A stretch of DNA of 64,000 nt from Pseudolabrys taiwanensis (GCF_003367395.1 NZ_CP031417.1:4154001-4218000), one strand, 5' to 3'; counted from the stretch's first letter, positions 7,649-16,544 are shown. Numbers and translations are program-made. Notes: a model not told the origin generated them from the sequence alone.

Positions 7649-8872
7649 TCAGCTCGCCGTCAGCGTGATGTTCTGCATGACGTTGTTGTGATAGCCGGCC
7701 GGATTGAAGATGAGTTCCGACGTCTGGCTCTGACCGATGGCGTTGGTGGCGTTGACCATCACCGTGTTCTTGCCCGGCTTGGTATCGACGTCGATGCTCC
7801 AGGGCCGGAACGCGAACTTGCCGAGATCCTCGCCGAGTTTGGCGCTCACCCAGGTCTTGCCGCCGTCGGTCGAAACCTCGACCGAGCGAATGCCGTAACC
7901 GCCGTCCCAGGCGATGCCTGACACGGCGACCTTGCCGGCTTTCACTTTCGCGCCATCGCGATGGCTGGTGATCAAGGAATTGACGACGATCTCGGTGATC
8001 GGCGTGTTGGCAGCGGTCTCCTGCGAGACGAAGCGATCGCGGATCGGGAACTTGCCGAGCGGAATGCGATAGGCCGCGACCATCCAGAAGCCGCCGAGCG
8101 GCTTGGTGAGCGCGTTGATCTCGGTGATGTGCTTCATCCAATAGGTGCCGGTCCAGCCCGGAACGATGATGCGCGCGGGCGCGCCATTGAGATGCGGCAA
8201 TGGCTGGCCGTTCATCTCGTAGGCAACGATGGTCGTGTCCTCCAGCGCCTTCCAAGCCGGAATGCTCTTGATGAAGTCCGGTGTCTTGTCGGCGACCGGG
8301 CCGTCGGCACCGTTGAACGACACTTCGATCGCGTCGCTCTTGATGCCGGCCTTGGCGAGAATGTCCTTGAGTTTGGCGCCTTTCCAGCGCGCGCAGCCCA
8401 TTGCGCCATAGCCCCATTCGACGCCCGCGACGTGCGGCTTCGACAAGCCGCGGCGATTGCCGGAGCATTGATTGACGGCCACGACTTCGACGGCGGGTAA
8501 TGCCTTCAAGTCGTCGAGCGACAGCTCGATCGGCGTGCCGGCCGCGTCGCCGCCGACCTTTACCTTGTAGGTCTTGGGATCGATCTCGGGGATGTCGGCG
8601 AGATGATAGCGAACGAAGAACTCATCGTTCGGTGTGATCGGCGTGCGGAAATATTCGAGCGGCGATTCGTAATTTGGCGGCCGGTCGGCGAGTTCGATCA
8701 GCGGTTTCTTGCCGGGCAGCGTCGCCATCTTGGCGTAACTCTCGACGCCGGTGGGTACGCCCGGTGTGAGTTCGGCGAGTGCCGCTTGCGCTTCCGAGAA
8801 GCTCGGCAGTCCTAGTCCGGATACAGCCAGCGTCGCGCCGGCCGTCCCCAACAGGTGACGTCGCGTGATCAT
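7649..8872 (-). CDS. sorA: Molybdenum sulfite dehydrogenase, catalytic subunit
   Basis: Periplasmic sulfite-oxidising enzyme of the sulfite oxidase family, 407 residues. It begins with a twin-arginine signal (TRRHLLG), as expected for a cofactor-loaded Mo enzyme. The oxidoreductase molybdopterin domain follows, with C136 in NQCSGNRRG as the Mo-ligating cysteine, then the C-terminal Mo-co dimerisation domain from about residue 285 (VSGIAWDGGYGIRSVEVS). It oxidises sulfite to sulfate and reduces SorB. A GAGGAGAGGAAAC ribosome-binding site precedes the ATG, and a long hairpin lies in the 5' leader. Confidence 0.9.
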   Translation of the reverse strand: MITRRHLLGTAGATLAVSGLGLPSFSEAQAALAELTPGVPTGVESYAKMATLPGKKPLIELADRPPNYESPLEYFRTPITPNDEFFVRYHLADIPEIDPKTYKVKVGGDAAGTPIELSLDDLKALPAVEVVAVNQCSGNRRGLSKPHVAGVEWGYGAMGCARWKGAKLKDILAKAGIKSDAIEVSFNGADGPVADKTPDFIKSIPAWKALEDTTIVAYEMNGQPLPHLNGAPARIIVPGWTGTYWMKHITEINALTKPLGGFWMVAAYRIPLGKFPIRDRFVSQETAANTPITEIVVNSLITSHRDGAKVKAGKVAVSGIAWDGGYGIRSVEVSTDGGKTWVSAKLGEDLGKFAFRPWSIDVDTKPGKNTVMVNATNAIGQSQTSELIFNPAGYHNNVMQNITLTAS

Positions 8873-8897
8873 TGTTTCCTCTCCTCAGAGGTCTGTC

Positions 8898-8926
8898 GCA
8901 AGCGACCGGTCATCACCGGCGCTTGC
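8898..8926 (-). promoter_or_regulatory. Long inverted repeat in the sorA leader
   Basis: GCAAGCG-CCGGT and ACCGG-CGCTTGC pair over 12 bp with one bulged base and a 4-base loop, 26-54 bases upstream of the sorA start. No U-tract follows, so it is more likely an operator or mRNA-stability hairpin than a terminator. Confidence 0.45.
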
Positions 8927-9042
8927 ATATTCTTATTTGAATAGGATCGGATGATTTTACAGGGCGGTCAATCGCCGTTCGCGCGTGGCACGCTCGGTGT
9001 CACCGCACTGCAGCGCGAATCGTTGGCCTGCAGCGTTGCGCG

Positions 9043-9837
9043 TCAGCGGCCGATGCGGCGCGGTTCGGGGCGTGTCTCCAGCGCCTTCCAGAGCACCTTG
9101 TACTTCGGTGTCGGCGCCAGGATCGTGTCTCGCTGGCCGCAATAGGTGCGTTGCAACTCGGCTTGCGCGAACAACGCGCCGACTTTCGGCTCGCTGCCGG
9201 CGGAGAGCAATGTGAGACGGTCGAGCGCGCAGCTCAACGTCGACCGCTCGACGAGCGTGCCGCCGTTCTCGCCGCCTTGGCAGAACCAGCCGGAGATCTG
9301 TAGCCGCGGATCGGGGTAAGCGCGGACGAAGGCGAGACACTGACGCGGCGTGCCGACCGACGTGGCGAAGGTGACGATGGTGAGAGGACCGAACTTGCTC
9401 TCGAGCGGCTCGTCGCTCCGCACGACGTTCACCGGCCCGAGCGGTTTGGCGCTGGTGGCGATCTCGGTTTCCGGCGCGGCGAAACTGTCGATCTCGGTGC
9501 CCGGGCGGTAAATCTCGACCGAAAGATAGGGCGCTATGCCGTCGGCGTCGCCGAGGGTGAGGATGTCCTTGCGGCCGTTGCCTTCGGCGTGCCGGCGGAT
9601 GGCGTAGCTCGAGGGCGCGTCGGCGGCCTCGGGGATCGCCAAGGCAAAGGCCGGGAACGGCTTTTCGATGTCGATCCAGGCCCGCTTATCGGCGGGGTCG
9701 ATGGCAGTGATGCCATTTTTTGATTGAAAATATTGGGCCGCGGCGATGGATAAAAGCGCGGCAGCCGCCAGATAAGCCAGGAGGCGTATCAGGACGGAGG
9801 GCAGGTCGTCGCGCCAGGAGTGCAGGGCCGGGTGCAT
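9043..9837 (-). CDS. Membrane-anchored protein of unknown function
   Basis: Encodes 264 residues from the ATG at 9837 (GAGG just upstream; the Met nine codons earlier has no binding site). A single hydrophobic segment near residues 15-37 (VLIRLLAYLAAAALLSIAA) is an uncleaved anchor or signal, leaving a periplasmic domain. Four cysteines (QCLAF, FCQGG, SCALD, YCGQR) could form disulfides. No catalytic motif is recognised. It is divergent from asd and separated from sorA by ~170 bases, so it is not clearly in an operon. Confidence 0.7.
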   Translation of the reverse strand: MHPALHSWRDDLPSVLIRLLAYLAAAALLSIAAAQYFQSKNGITAIDPADKRAWIDIEKPFPAFALAIPEAADAPSSYAIRRHAEGNGRKDILTLGDADGIAPYLSVEIYRPGTEIDSFAAPETEIATSAKPLGPVNVVRSDEPLESKFGPLTIVTFATSVGTPRQCLAFVRAYPDPRLQISGWFCQGGENGGTLVERSTLSCALDRLTLLSAGSEPKVGALFAQAELQRTYCGQRDTILAPTPKYKVLWKALETRPEPRRIGR

Positions 9838-9952
9838 GGCCTCAAGTCCTTGGCAAGCCGCCATTGTATCGCTTGAAGTTCTCGCTTAGAAGCGCTGCCG
9901 TTCGGTTGCCGCAGCAAAGGCTGGCCGACGGAATTTTTCTGGAGAGTTAACA

Positions 9953-10987
9953 ATGGGTTACAAGGTCGCCGTGGTGGGTGCCACCGGCAATGTCGGGCGC
10001 GAGATGCTCGCGATCCTGGCGGAACGCAATTTCCCGGCCTCGGAAGTGGTCGCGCTGGCCTCGCGCAAGAGCGCGGGCACGGAATGCTCGTTCGGCGACA
10101 AAACCCTGAAAGTGAAGGCGCTCGACCACTACGACTTCTCCGACGTCGACATCTGCCTGATGTCGGCCGGCGGCTCGGTGTCGAAGGAGTGGTCGCCGAA
10201 GATCGGCGCGCAGGGCGCGGTGGTGATCGACAATTCGTCGGCCTGGCGCATGGACCCGGACGTGCCGCTGATCGTGCCGGAGGTGAACGCCGACGCGGTC
10301 GCCGGCTTCACCAAGAAGAACATTATCGCCAATCCGAACTGCTCGACGGCGCAGCTCGTCGTCGCGCTGAAGCCGCTGCACGACAAGGCCAAGATCAAGC
10401 GCGTCGTCGTCGCGACCTATCAGTCGGTGTCGGGCGCCGGCAAGGATGCGATGGACGAGCTGTTCTCGCAGACCAAGTCGGTGTTCACGCTCGACGAGGT
10501 CGAGAGCAAGAAGTTTCCGAAGCGCATCGCCTTCAACCTCATTCCGCAGATCGACGTCTTCATGGAAGACGGCTTTACCAAGGAAGAGTGGAAGATGGTG
10601 GTCGAGACCAAGAAGATCCTCGACCCGAAGATCAAGCTGGTCGCGACCTGCGTGCGCGTGCCGGTCTTCGTCGGCCACTCGGAAGCCGTGAACATCGAGT
10701 TCGAGAACCCGATCACGGCCGATGAGGCGCGCGAGGTGCTGCGCGCCGCGCCGGGCTGCCTCGTCATCGACAAGCACGAGCCGGGCGGCTACGTGACGCC
10801 GTACGAATGCGTCGGCGAGGACGCGACCTACATCAGCCGCATCCGCGAGGACGGCACGGTCGAGAACGGTCTCGAGATGTGGGTCGTCTCCGACAACCTG
10901 CGCAAAGGCGCCGCGCTCAACGCCGTGCAGATCGCCGAATGCCTGATCAACCGCAAGCTGATCAGCGCCAAGAAGCAGGCGGCGTAA
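9953..10987 (+). CDS. asd: Aspartate-semialdehyde dehydrogenase
   Basis: NADPH-dependent reduction of aspartyl-phosphate to aspartate semialdehyde, the branch point to lysine/diaminopimelate, threonine and methionine. It is 344 residues, the usual size. The N-terminal NADP motif GATGNVGREML, the catalytic C130 in NPNCSTAQ and the GAGKDAMDEL substrate loop are intact. The start has a GGAGAG site nine bases upstream. dapF, further along the same pathway, is 17 kb away. An intergenic repeat follows the stop. Confidence 0.96.
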   Translation: MGYKVAVVGATGNVGREMLAILAERNFPASEVVALASRKSAGTECSFGDKTLKVKALDHYDFSDVDICLMSAGGSVSKEWSPKIGAQGAVVIDNSSAWRMDPDVPLIVPEVNADAVAGFTKKNIIANPNCSTAQLVVALKPLHDKAKIKRVVVATYQSVSGAGKDAMDELFSQTKSVFTLDEVESKKFPKRIAFNLIPQIDVFMEDGFTKEEWKMVVETKKILDPKIKLVATCVRVPVFVGHSEAVNIEFENPITADEAREVLRAAPGCLVIDKHEPGGYVTPYECVGEDATYISRIREDGTVENGLEMWVVSDNLRKGAALNAVQIAECLINRKLISAKKQAA

Positions 10988-11010
10988 GTCTCGCAAGCAA
11001 ACGGTTGCTC

Positions 11011-11115
11011 GGCCGTCATCCCGGCCGAGCACAAGCGAGAGCCGGGATCCAGTATCCCGTGTGCTCTCGCTAAGCTGCGGCGTACTGGGTCCCCGCTTTC
11101 GCGGGGACGACGGCC
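11011..11115. repeat. Intergenic palindromic repeat
   Basis: Outer arms GGCCGTCATCCC and GGGGACGACGGCC enclose GAGCCGGGATCCAGT and ACTGGGTCCCCGCTTTCGC. It is a hybrid of the CCCGCGAAAGCGGG and CCGGG families seen elsewhere. It lies between the convergent asd and carbonic anhydrase genes and could fold as a bidirectional 3' end. Confidence 0.8.
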
Positions 11116-11122
11116 GTGGAAG

Positions 11123-11794
11123 CTAAAACCGCGGCGTCGCGAACAGCCGCGCGTGTTCTTCCTGCGCGACCGGCAGGAACTCGCCGCTCGCCTCGTCGCG
11201 CACCGACAACTGTCCCGTCGCCACGCCGAAGTAAGCGCCGTGCACGGCGACTTCGCCGCGCTCGATGACTTTGCGCAGGCGCGGGAAGGTCATCAGGTTA
11301 TTCAGGCTGTTGACGACGTTGGCTTGCTCGAGCCGCGTCAGGTATTCGGCCGGCGACAATGAGCCCTTCGGTCCCGTCTTCTCCGCCGCCGGCGCCATCA
11401 ACGCCATCCACTGGCCGATGAAGTCGCCGGGCGTCAAAGGTTGCGCGTCCTCGGCAAAGGCTTTGACGCCGCCGCATTGCGCGTGGCCGAGCACGACGAT
11501 GTGCTTGATCTTGAGCGCGGCGATGCCGAACTCCAGCGCGGCGGACACGCCGTGCGCCTGCCCGTCCGGCGCGTAAGGCGGCACGATGTTGGCGACGTTG
11601 CGCACCACGAACAGCTCACCCGGGCCGGCATCGAAGATCACCTCCGGCGAGACGCGCGAGTCGCAGCAGCCGATGACCATGACTTGCGGTGACTGGCCGC
11701 GCTCCGACAGTGCGCGGTAGCGATCTTGTTCGTGGCGAAGGCGGCTGACCAGGAAGGCGCGATAACCGTCGATCAAATGAGCCGGGAAGGACAT
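11123..11794 (-). CDS. Beta-class carbonic anhydrase
   Basis: Zinc enzyme interconverting CO2 and bicarbonate, 223 residues. The zinc site is complete: C43 with D45-R47 (CCDSR), H104 and C107 (GHAQCGG). The ATG at 11794, giving MSFPAHLIDGY, matches the usual family N-terminus better than the Met 12 codons upstream. It lies 38 bases downstream of the DUF429 gene on the same strand, so co-transcription is possible. No signal peptide, so cytosolic. Confidence 0.93.
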   Translation of the reverse strand: MSFPAHLIDGYRAFLVSRLRHEQDRYRALSERGQSPQVMVIGCCDSRVSPEVIFDAGPGELFVVRNVANIVPPYAPDGQAHGVSAALEFGIAALKIKHIVVLGHAQCGGVKAFAEDAQPLTPGDFIGQWMALMAPAAEKTGPKGSLSPAEYLTRLEQANVVNSLNNLMTFPRLRKVIERGEVAVHGAYFGVATGQLSVRDEASGEFLPVAQEEHARLFATPRF

Positions 11795-11832
11795 GCGGAG
11801 ACCCCGTCTTGTTTGCGGCCTGCATCGCACAG

Positions 11833-12570
11833 TCAGGCCCAGATCGCCATAGGCAAGCCGAAGGCGTCGCGTTCGACTTGTGTCGGAAACGGGTGTGCGG
11901 TTCCCGCGTGAACGCGGCGGGCAATGGCGGCGCAGGCCAGCGCATCGAGCAGATCGTCGGGACCGGCGCCTTTCGGCGGCGCGCCGTGGACGATAGCCGG
12001 TGGTAATCCAGCGGCGATCAGCAGATCGCGGCGCAAGGCGAGACCCGGCTCATAGCAGCGGCTCTTCACCTTCTTCGGTTCCGTCAACGGCCGCTCGCCA
12101 TTCAACCGCCAGAAGGCGAGTTCTGGATGGACCTCAAATGCGCGCGCGGCAAGCGCCGCGTCGGTCCGCAACGCGCCATCCACTTCGCGGATCTTCGGCG
12201 CGATGTTGAACAGCTGCTTGGACACCTTGCGCGGCGGATCGGACGTGGCGAGTGCGGTATCGCAGGCGGCGCGATAATCGGTCTCCTCGATGGCCGCGCG
12301 CGAGGGCACCGAGAACACGGACGATTGCCGCGCGCCCAAGAGCGGCCGCACAGCGTTCTCGGCGGCGCGGCCGCCCAAGCCCGTGCGCGCCGGCAAACCG
12401 ATCGGCATATCAACGGCGACGACCGCGATCTGTCGCGCGGCGACGATATCGGCGAAGCGCGGAAAGATCGCGACCTCGCAGGCCTCACCCGTCGGCCGCA
12501 CGAAGGCGGCGATCCAGCCGGACGGGCAGCCGTCGACGCCGGCCAGCCATAGGTCATTGGTCTCGTTCAT
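11833..12570 (-). CDS. DUF429 family protein
   Basis: About 245 residues from MNETND; a longer form starting at 12591 is possible, as neither start has a strong binding site. Characteristic DUF429 features are the N-terminal AGVDGCPSGWIAA, the central VDMPIGLP, and the C-terminal DDLLDALACA, acidic positions consistent with an RNase-H-like fold. The biochemical role of the family is not established. The start lies about 68 bases from that of the divergent CoA lyase gene, so the promoters are packed together. Confidence 0.8.
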   Translation of the reverse strand: MNETNDLWLAGVDGCPSGWIAAFVRPTGEACEVAIFPRFADIVAARQIAVVAVDMPIGLPARTGLGGRAAENAVRPLLGARQSSVFSVPSRAAIEETDYRAACDTALATSDPPRKVSKQLFNIAPKIREVDGALRTDAALAARAFEVHPELAFWRLNGERPLTEPKKVKSRCYEPGLALRRDLLIAAGLPPAIVHGAPPKGAGPDDLLDALACAAIARRVHAGTAHPFPTQVERDAFGLPMAIWA

Positions 12571-12637
12571 CGCCGGGACAGTGGCATGCATGCGACGCGG
12601 GCGGTAGGCTTGCCGGGCAATCACTGGGGAGCTTGCA

Positions 12638-13513
12638 ATGACCATCCGTCCGCGCCGCAGCGTACTCTATATGCCTGGCTCCAATGCTCGCACGCTGGAG
12701 AAGGCCAAGACCTTGCCCGCCGACGGCGTCATCCTCGATCTGGAAGATTCGGTTGCGCCGGATGCCAAGGTGGCGGCGCGCGACCAGGTCGTGGCCGTGG
12801 TGAAGGACGGCGGCTTCGGCCGGCGCGAGGTCTTCATCCGCGTCAACAGCATCGATACGCCGTGGCACGCCGACGATCTCGCTGCCGCCGCGCATGCCGC
12901 GCCGGATGCCATCCTCATTCCCAAAGTGTCGTCACCCGAGACGCTGGAGCTGATCGGCCGGCGCCTGCTCGACATGGGCACCGCGCACAAGACGCGCGTC
13001 TGGGCGATGATCGAGACGCCGCTCGCGCTGTTCAACATCCTGCCGATCGCCGCGGCCGCGCGCGATTCCGAGACGCGGCTGTCGGGCTTCGTCATGGGCA
13101 CCAACGATCTCGCCAAGGACACGCGGGCGCGTCTGGTGCCGGGCCGCGCACCGATGGCCGGCTGGCTCGCCAACTGCGTCGCCGCTGCGCGCATTCACGG
13201 CATCGACATCCTCGACGGCGTCTACAACGACATCGGCAACACCGATGGTTTTCTGATGGAGTGCCAGCAGGGCGTCGAGTTCGGGTTTGACGGTAAGACG
13301 CTCATCCATCCGAACCAGATCGAGCCCTGCAACAAGGCGTTCTCGCCGAGCGAGGAAGAGATCGCGCAGGCGCGCAAGATGATCGCGGCTTTCGATCTGC
13401 CGGAGAACAAGAGCAAGGGCGTGGTGTCGATCGAGGGCCGCATGGTGGAGCGGCTGCACGCCGACATGGCGCGGCGCACCGTGGCGATCGCCGAGGCGAT
13501 TGCGGCGGGGTGA
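12638..13513 (+). CDS. HpcH/HpaI aldolase, CitE-like CoA ester lyase
   Basis: A 291-residue TIM-barrel enzyme of the citrate lyase beta/malyl-CoA lyase group. Visible are the CoA/substrate region RSVLYMPGSNAR, the DGVILDLEDSV strand, metal-binding acids in MIETPLAL (Glu) and GTNDLAKD (Asp), and DGKTLIHPNQIE. Close relatives cleave malyl-CoA or beta-methylmalyl-CoA, or act as malyl-CoA thioesterases. The sequence does not settle which, and no neighbouring gene of an ethylmalonyl-CoA or serine cycle helps. GGGGAGCTTGCA precedes the ATG. Confidence 0.85.
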   Translation: MTIRPRRSVLYMPGSNARTLEKAKTLPADGVILDLEDSVAPDAKVAARDQVVAVVKDGGFGRREVFIRVNSIDTPWHADDLAAAAHAAPDAILIPKVSSPETLELIGRRLLDMGTAHKTRVWAMIETPLALFNILPIAAAARDSETRLSGFVMGTNDLAKDTRARLVPGRAPMAGWLANCVAAARIHGIDILDGVYNDIGNTDGFLMECQQGVEFGFDGKTLIHPNQIEPCNKAFSPSEEEIAQARKMIAAFDLPENKSKGVVSIEGRMVERLHADMARRTVAIAEAIAAG

Positions 13514-13522
13514 GTTGCTATT

Positions 13523-13628
13523 GGTCATTCCGGGACGCTTGCGAAGCAAGCGGGCCCGGAATCCATACGCCGCAGCGATAGGGATTATGGATTCCGGGCT
13601 CGCGCCTTCGGCGCGCCCCGGAATGACG
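13523..13628. repeat. Intergenic palindromic repeat, CATTCCGGG family
   Basis: GTCATTCCGGGACGC and GCGCCCCGGAATGAC form the outer arms; CCCGGAATCCATA and TATGGATTCCGGGC form inner ones. It sits between convergent genes and may serve as a two-way transcription end. Confidence 0.8.
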
Positions 13629-13650
13629 ACGTTCTAAACGGGCCGCTGTC

Positions 13651-14214
13651 TCAGCTCGTCCAGCTTTGACGGCGTTCTTCGGTGGCCGATGCGTAAGCCT
13701 GGCCGTTGGTCACCGGCTCGGTCGCATACACGGTCGCCGGCGCGGAGGCGTAAGGAATGGCCGCTGCCGGCTGGGTTTGCGCGGTGGTCGGGGCGTCGAT
13801 GGCCTTGTCGAGCCGGCGCGCGATGCCTTCGAACTGCGCGTTCTGCTCGATGCTCAGCGACTTGTTGTAGACTTCGCCTTCGACGAACGCGGTCGCCTGC
13901 AGCTTCACGGCATTGGCGTGGAGCGTGCCCTTGAACTTGCCCTCGATGACGGCTTCCTGCGCCATCACCTTGCCCTCGACCTGGGCGCCTTCGCAGATGA
14001 CGAGGCGGGCGGCATGGATGTCGCCGATGACATGGCCGAACACCTGCACCGCGCCGGTGGCGACAATGTTGCCGGTGATCAGCACGCCGGCGCCGATGGC
14101 CGACATCGTTTCCTGTGGCTTGCTGGTTGCGGCTTTGGTTTCCACGCGCGGTTCGAGCGCGGCTTGCGGTTTCGCTACGGTACGATCGGACTTGGTCGAC
14201 GAGAAGTAACTCAC
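13651..14214 (-). CDS. Bactofilin, polymer-forming cytoskeletal protein
   Basis: Encodes 187 residues: a disordered Lys/Thr/Pro-rich head (1-35), a central DUF583 beta-helix of repeating short strands (IGAGVLITGNIVATG through FEGIARRL, about 38-130), and a Pro/Ala/Thr tail. Bactofilins self-assemble into filaments without nucleotide and scaffold cell-wall enzymes, often at stalks, poles or sites of curvature. No membrane segment or neighbouring peptidase gene is present, so its particular role here is unknown. Confidence 0.92.
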   Translation of the reverse strand: MSYFSSTKSDRTVAKPQAALEPRVETKAATSKPQETMSAIGAGVLITGNIVATGAVQVFGHVIGDIHAARLVICEGAQVEGKVMAQEAVIEGKFKGTLHANAVKLQATAFVEGEVYNKSLSIEQNAQFEGIARRLDKAIDAPTTAQTQPAAAIPYASAPATVYATEPVTNGQAYASATEERRQSWTS

Positions 14215-14458
14215 GGCGGTTCTCCTATTCCTGACGGATACGGGGCGGCCGCGGCGCCGGCGACGGGCTGCCGTTGACGGGACTTAAACGTGCGACGCAA
14301 CGGTAATACGACTATGCGTAGCGGGCAGCGAAAAACGGGAATTAGTGCTAATGCGGCCGACGGCGCTTAGGCATTAACGCTGCCGGTTAACTAGCGGCGA
14401 AAAAGACGCTGTATCGTGACGCATGCGCCGCACTATGAATGCCGTCAGGGGACATGCC

Positions 14459-14662
14459 ATGAACGAAGCGGCAGTAAAGGCGGCGGTCGACCAATTCCTG
14501 CGCAGCGTGACCCACAGCGCGCGCGGCGAAGTCGAAAAGGCCGTGCGCGCCGCCGCAGCCAGCGGCAAGCTGATGGCGCACGAGCCGATCACTACCGGCG
14601 TCACATTCTCGAGCGAGAAGATCGGGCTGAACGTGACGATCTACGGCAAGATCGTCATCTAG
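14459..14662 (+). CDS. Small conserved protein, DUF6494-like
   Basis: Encodes 67 residues from the ATG at 14459, which follows CAGGGGAC. The pattern MNEAAVKAAVDQFLRSV...EVEKAVRAAAASGKL followed by a beta-rich end (VTFSSEKIGLNVTIYGKIVI) resembles small DUF6494 proteins; the family match is from memory. It is soluble, without cysteines or signal peptide. It stands alone between divergent bactofilin and a repeat. Function unknown. Confidence 0.65.
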   Translation: MNEAAVKAAVDQFLRSVTHSARGEVEKAVRAAAASGKLMAHEPITTGVTFSSEKIGLNVTIYGKIVI

Positions 14663-14692
14663 AGCAGTTTTTGCGATTGCTTCGCCCGGATC

Positions 14693-14785
14693 GCCGATCA
14701 TTCCCGCGCAAGCGGGAATCCAGTGCGGCATTTGAAATACTGGCACGTCTGCGCCGGGTCCACGTTTTCGCGGGCGCGAGCGGGT
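14693..14785. repeat. Intergenic palindromic repeat, CCCGCGCAAGCGGG family
   Basis: ATTCCCGCGCAAGCGGGAATCCAGT pairs internally and is followed by a degraded second half, GGGTCCACGTTTTCGCGGGCG. It accounts for the gap between the DUF6494-like gene and the leftward gene ending at 14828. Confidence 0.7.
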
Positions 14786-14827
14786 TACCGAGTGCATCCG
14801 GCTTAACGGGATGTCCGAGCTTGGATA

Positions 14828-15184
14828 TCAACGGCGGCGGGCCGGCACCGGCCGCATTTCCATATCGACGTTGTTGTCCCACGTCGCCGCGCCGGACCGC
14901 ATGTTGATTTCCATATCGAACAAGCGGTGCTCGGCGTCTGGATCGCCGCCACACGTCGCGTCGTGCCGCTCGTAGATGCCGACCTTCGCAATGCGTTTGT
15001 TGCTGTCTTCGCGCAGCACCAGCTTGGAGCATTTCTGCTGCTGGGGCGTCAGCAGCCGGTGCTGCTTGATGATGCGCTCGGCGGTGGCGAAGGCGTCGGC
15101 CGCCTGCGCCGCTCCTTGCACAAAAGCAATCGGCGCGGCTAAGGCCGCGCCGATGACAACGATCCCGGGGAGTTTCAGGCCCAC
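14828..15184 (-). CDS. Small secreted protein overlapping leuD
   Basis: No ATG start exists, but a GTG at 15184, inside the last codons of leuD, opens a frame of 118 residues with a convincing signal peptide ([20 protein letters not shown], cleavage near AAQAAD). The mature part carries two cysteines (KCSKL, ATCGGD), an acidic middle and a basic end (RPVPARRR). The 10-base overlap suggests translational coupling to leuD. I do not recognise a family. The signal peptide and the coupling are the main arguments that it is real. Confidence 0.6.
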   Translation of the reverse strand: MGLKLPGIVVIGAALAAPIAFVQGAAQAADAFATAERIIKQHRLLTPQQQKCSKLVLREDSNKRIAKVGIYERHDATCGGDPDAEHRLFDMEINMRSGAATWDNNVDMEMRPVPARRR

Positions 15185-15780
15185 GGCCGGGCGGCCTGGG
15201 CTTTCTTCTCGTAGCTGTCGATCTTGGTCTGCTTCTGCTTGGTCAGGCCTATATCGTCGAGACCGTTGAGCAGGCAGTGCTTGCGATGGGCATCGATCTC
15301 GAACTTGACCGTGCCGCCATCCGGACCGCGGATTTCTTGCTTCTCCAGATCGATCGTGAGCGTCGAGTTGGCGCCGCGCTCGGCGTCGTCGAACAGCTTC
15401 TCCAGATCTTCCGGCGAAACGCGGATCGGCAGAACGCCGTTCTTGAAGCAGTTGTTGTAGAAGATGTCGCCGAACGAGGTCGAGATCACGCAGCGAATGC
15501 CATAGTCGAGCAGCGCCCACGGCGCGTGCTCGCGCGAGGAGCCGCAGCCGAAGTTGTCGCCGGCGACGATGATCTTGGACTTGCGATAGGCCGGCTTGTT
15601 GAGCACGAACTCCGGGTTCTCGGCGCCGTCGTCGAGATAGCGCTGCTCCGAGAACAGGCCCTTGCCGAGCCCGGTGCGCTTGATGGTCTTGAGGTACTGC
15701 TTCGGGATGATCATGTCGGTATCGACGTTGATGATCCGCAGCGGCGCCGCGACGCCTTCCAGGGTCGTGAATTTGTCCAT
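15175..15780 (-). CDS. leuD: 3-isopropylmalate dehydratase, small subunit
   Basis: Swivelling-domain subunit of isopropylmalate isomerase, 201 residues, normal length. The conserved [16 protein letters not shown] near the N-terminus and the [17 protein letters not shown] loop are intact. The ATG at 15780 has AAGGA just upstream; the longer frame from 15828 would add an unconserved head. It pairs with LeuC, encoded 1.7 kb upstream on the same strand with five small genes of either strand in between, so the two are not in one compact operon. Confidence 0.95.
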   Translation of the reverse strand: MDKFTTLEGVAAPLRIINVDTDMIIPKQYLKTIKRTGLGKGLFSEQRYLDDGAENPEFVLNKPAYRKSKIIVAGDNFGCGSSREHAPWALLDYGIRCVISTSFGDIFYNNCFKNGVLPIRVSPEDLEKLFDDAERGANSTLTIDLEKQEIRGPDGGTVKFEIDAHRKHCLLNGLDDIGLTKQKQTKIDSYEKKAQAARPWA

Positions 15781-15876
15781 AGTTCCTTGGGCCTCCGGCC
15801 TCGGCAGTTTAGAACGGCTCTGTTTCATCAGACGTCCGGTGTTCTGGTCAATAGCATCCCAGAACGGAGGTTAGTC

Positions 15877-16122
15877 ATGCGTATTCCGGCTGTCGCCATT
15901 CTCGCCGCGCTCGGGTCCCTGGGCGCAGCCCAGGCAGCTCACGCGGCCAACGATCAGCCCTGGTGCTACCGCGATTTCAGCGGCCCGCAGTACACCAACT
16001 GCACGTTCCCGACCGCCCGGCACTGCCTCGCCATTGCCGGCGTCATGGGCGGCGTCTGCGAGCGCAATCAGTTGCTGGGCGCCGAGCCGACGCAGCAGAA
16101 GCGCAAGCGGCGGGCGCGTTAG
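15877..16122 (+). CDS. DUF3551 small secreted protein
   Basis: Encodes 81 residues, initiated at the ATG at 15877 behind a strong ACGGAGG site. A signal peptide (MRIPAVAILAALGSLGAAQA, cleavage near AHA-AND) precedes a compact mature part with four cysteines (WCYRD, NCTFP, HCLAI, VCERN) and a basic tail. This four-Cys pattern is the DUF3551 family, common and multi-copy in Bradyrhizobium relatives; function is unknown. Its stop codon overlaps the stop of the convergent zincin gene in a shared TTAG. Confidence 0.85.
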   Translation: MRIPAVAILAALGSLGAAQAAHAANDQPWCYRDFSGPQYTNCTFPTARHCLAIAGVMGGVCERNQLLGAEPTQQKRKRRAR

Positions 16123-16544
16123 TCGGCGCTCGCCTCGATCGCGTCGATGTCGTCGTCGGACAGGCCGAAATGGTGGCCGATCTCGTGCACCAGGACGTGG
16201 GTGACGATGTCGCCGAGGGTGTCCTCGTGATCGGCCCAGTAGTCGAGGATCGGCCGCCGGTAGAGCCAGATCATGTTCGGCATGGCGGTTGGGGCCGACG
16301 GCGCCTGAAACGGCAGGCCGACGCCCTGAAACAGCCCGAGGAGGTCGAATTCGCTCTTCAGGTGCATTGCATCCAGGACCTCGTCGGTCGGAAAGTCTTC
16401 GACCCGGATCACAAGGTCGGCGCAGAGCGCGCGGAAATGCTCCGGCAGGGCCGCGAAGGCCGCCGAGGCCAAGGCCTCGAAATCGGCCAAGCTCGGGGCG
16501 GCGGCGTCCTTCCAGGTCCGCCGAGGGGGTCTGTCGCCGGTCAT
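16119..16544 (-). CDS. Zincin-like metallopeptidase family protein
   Basis: A 141-residue cytosolic protein with the zinc motif HEIGHHFG near residue 121, preceded by the hydrophobic ITHVLV strand. Length and arrangement match the minimal zincin family once called DUF1025 (PF06262). Whether it is an active protease and on what substrate is not established for the family. The start lies about 100 bases from the divergent secreted-protein gene, and it ends tail-to-tail with the DUF3551 gene. Confidence 0.85.
   Translation of the reverse strand: MTGDRPPRRTWKDAAAPSLADFEALASAAFAALPEHFRALCADLVIRVEDFPTDEVLDAMHLKSEFDLLGLFQGVGLPFQAPSAPTAMPNMIWLYRRPILDYWADHEDTLGDIVTHVLVHEIGHHFGLSDDDIDAIEASAD

Noticed and set aside
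14374..14390. TTAA-N9-TTAA between the bactofilin and DUF6494-like genes as a CtrA site
   Set aside because: The CtrA consensus needs seven bases between half-sites; nine are present.
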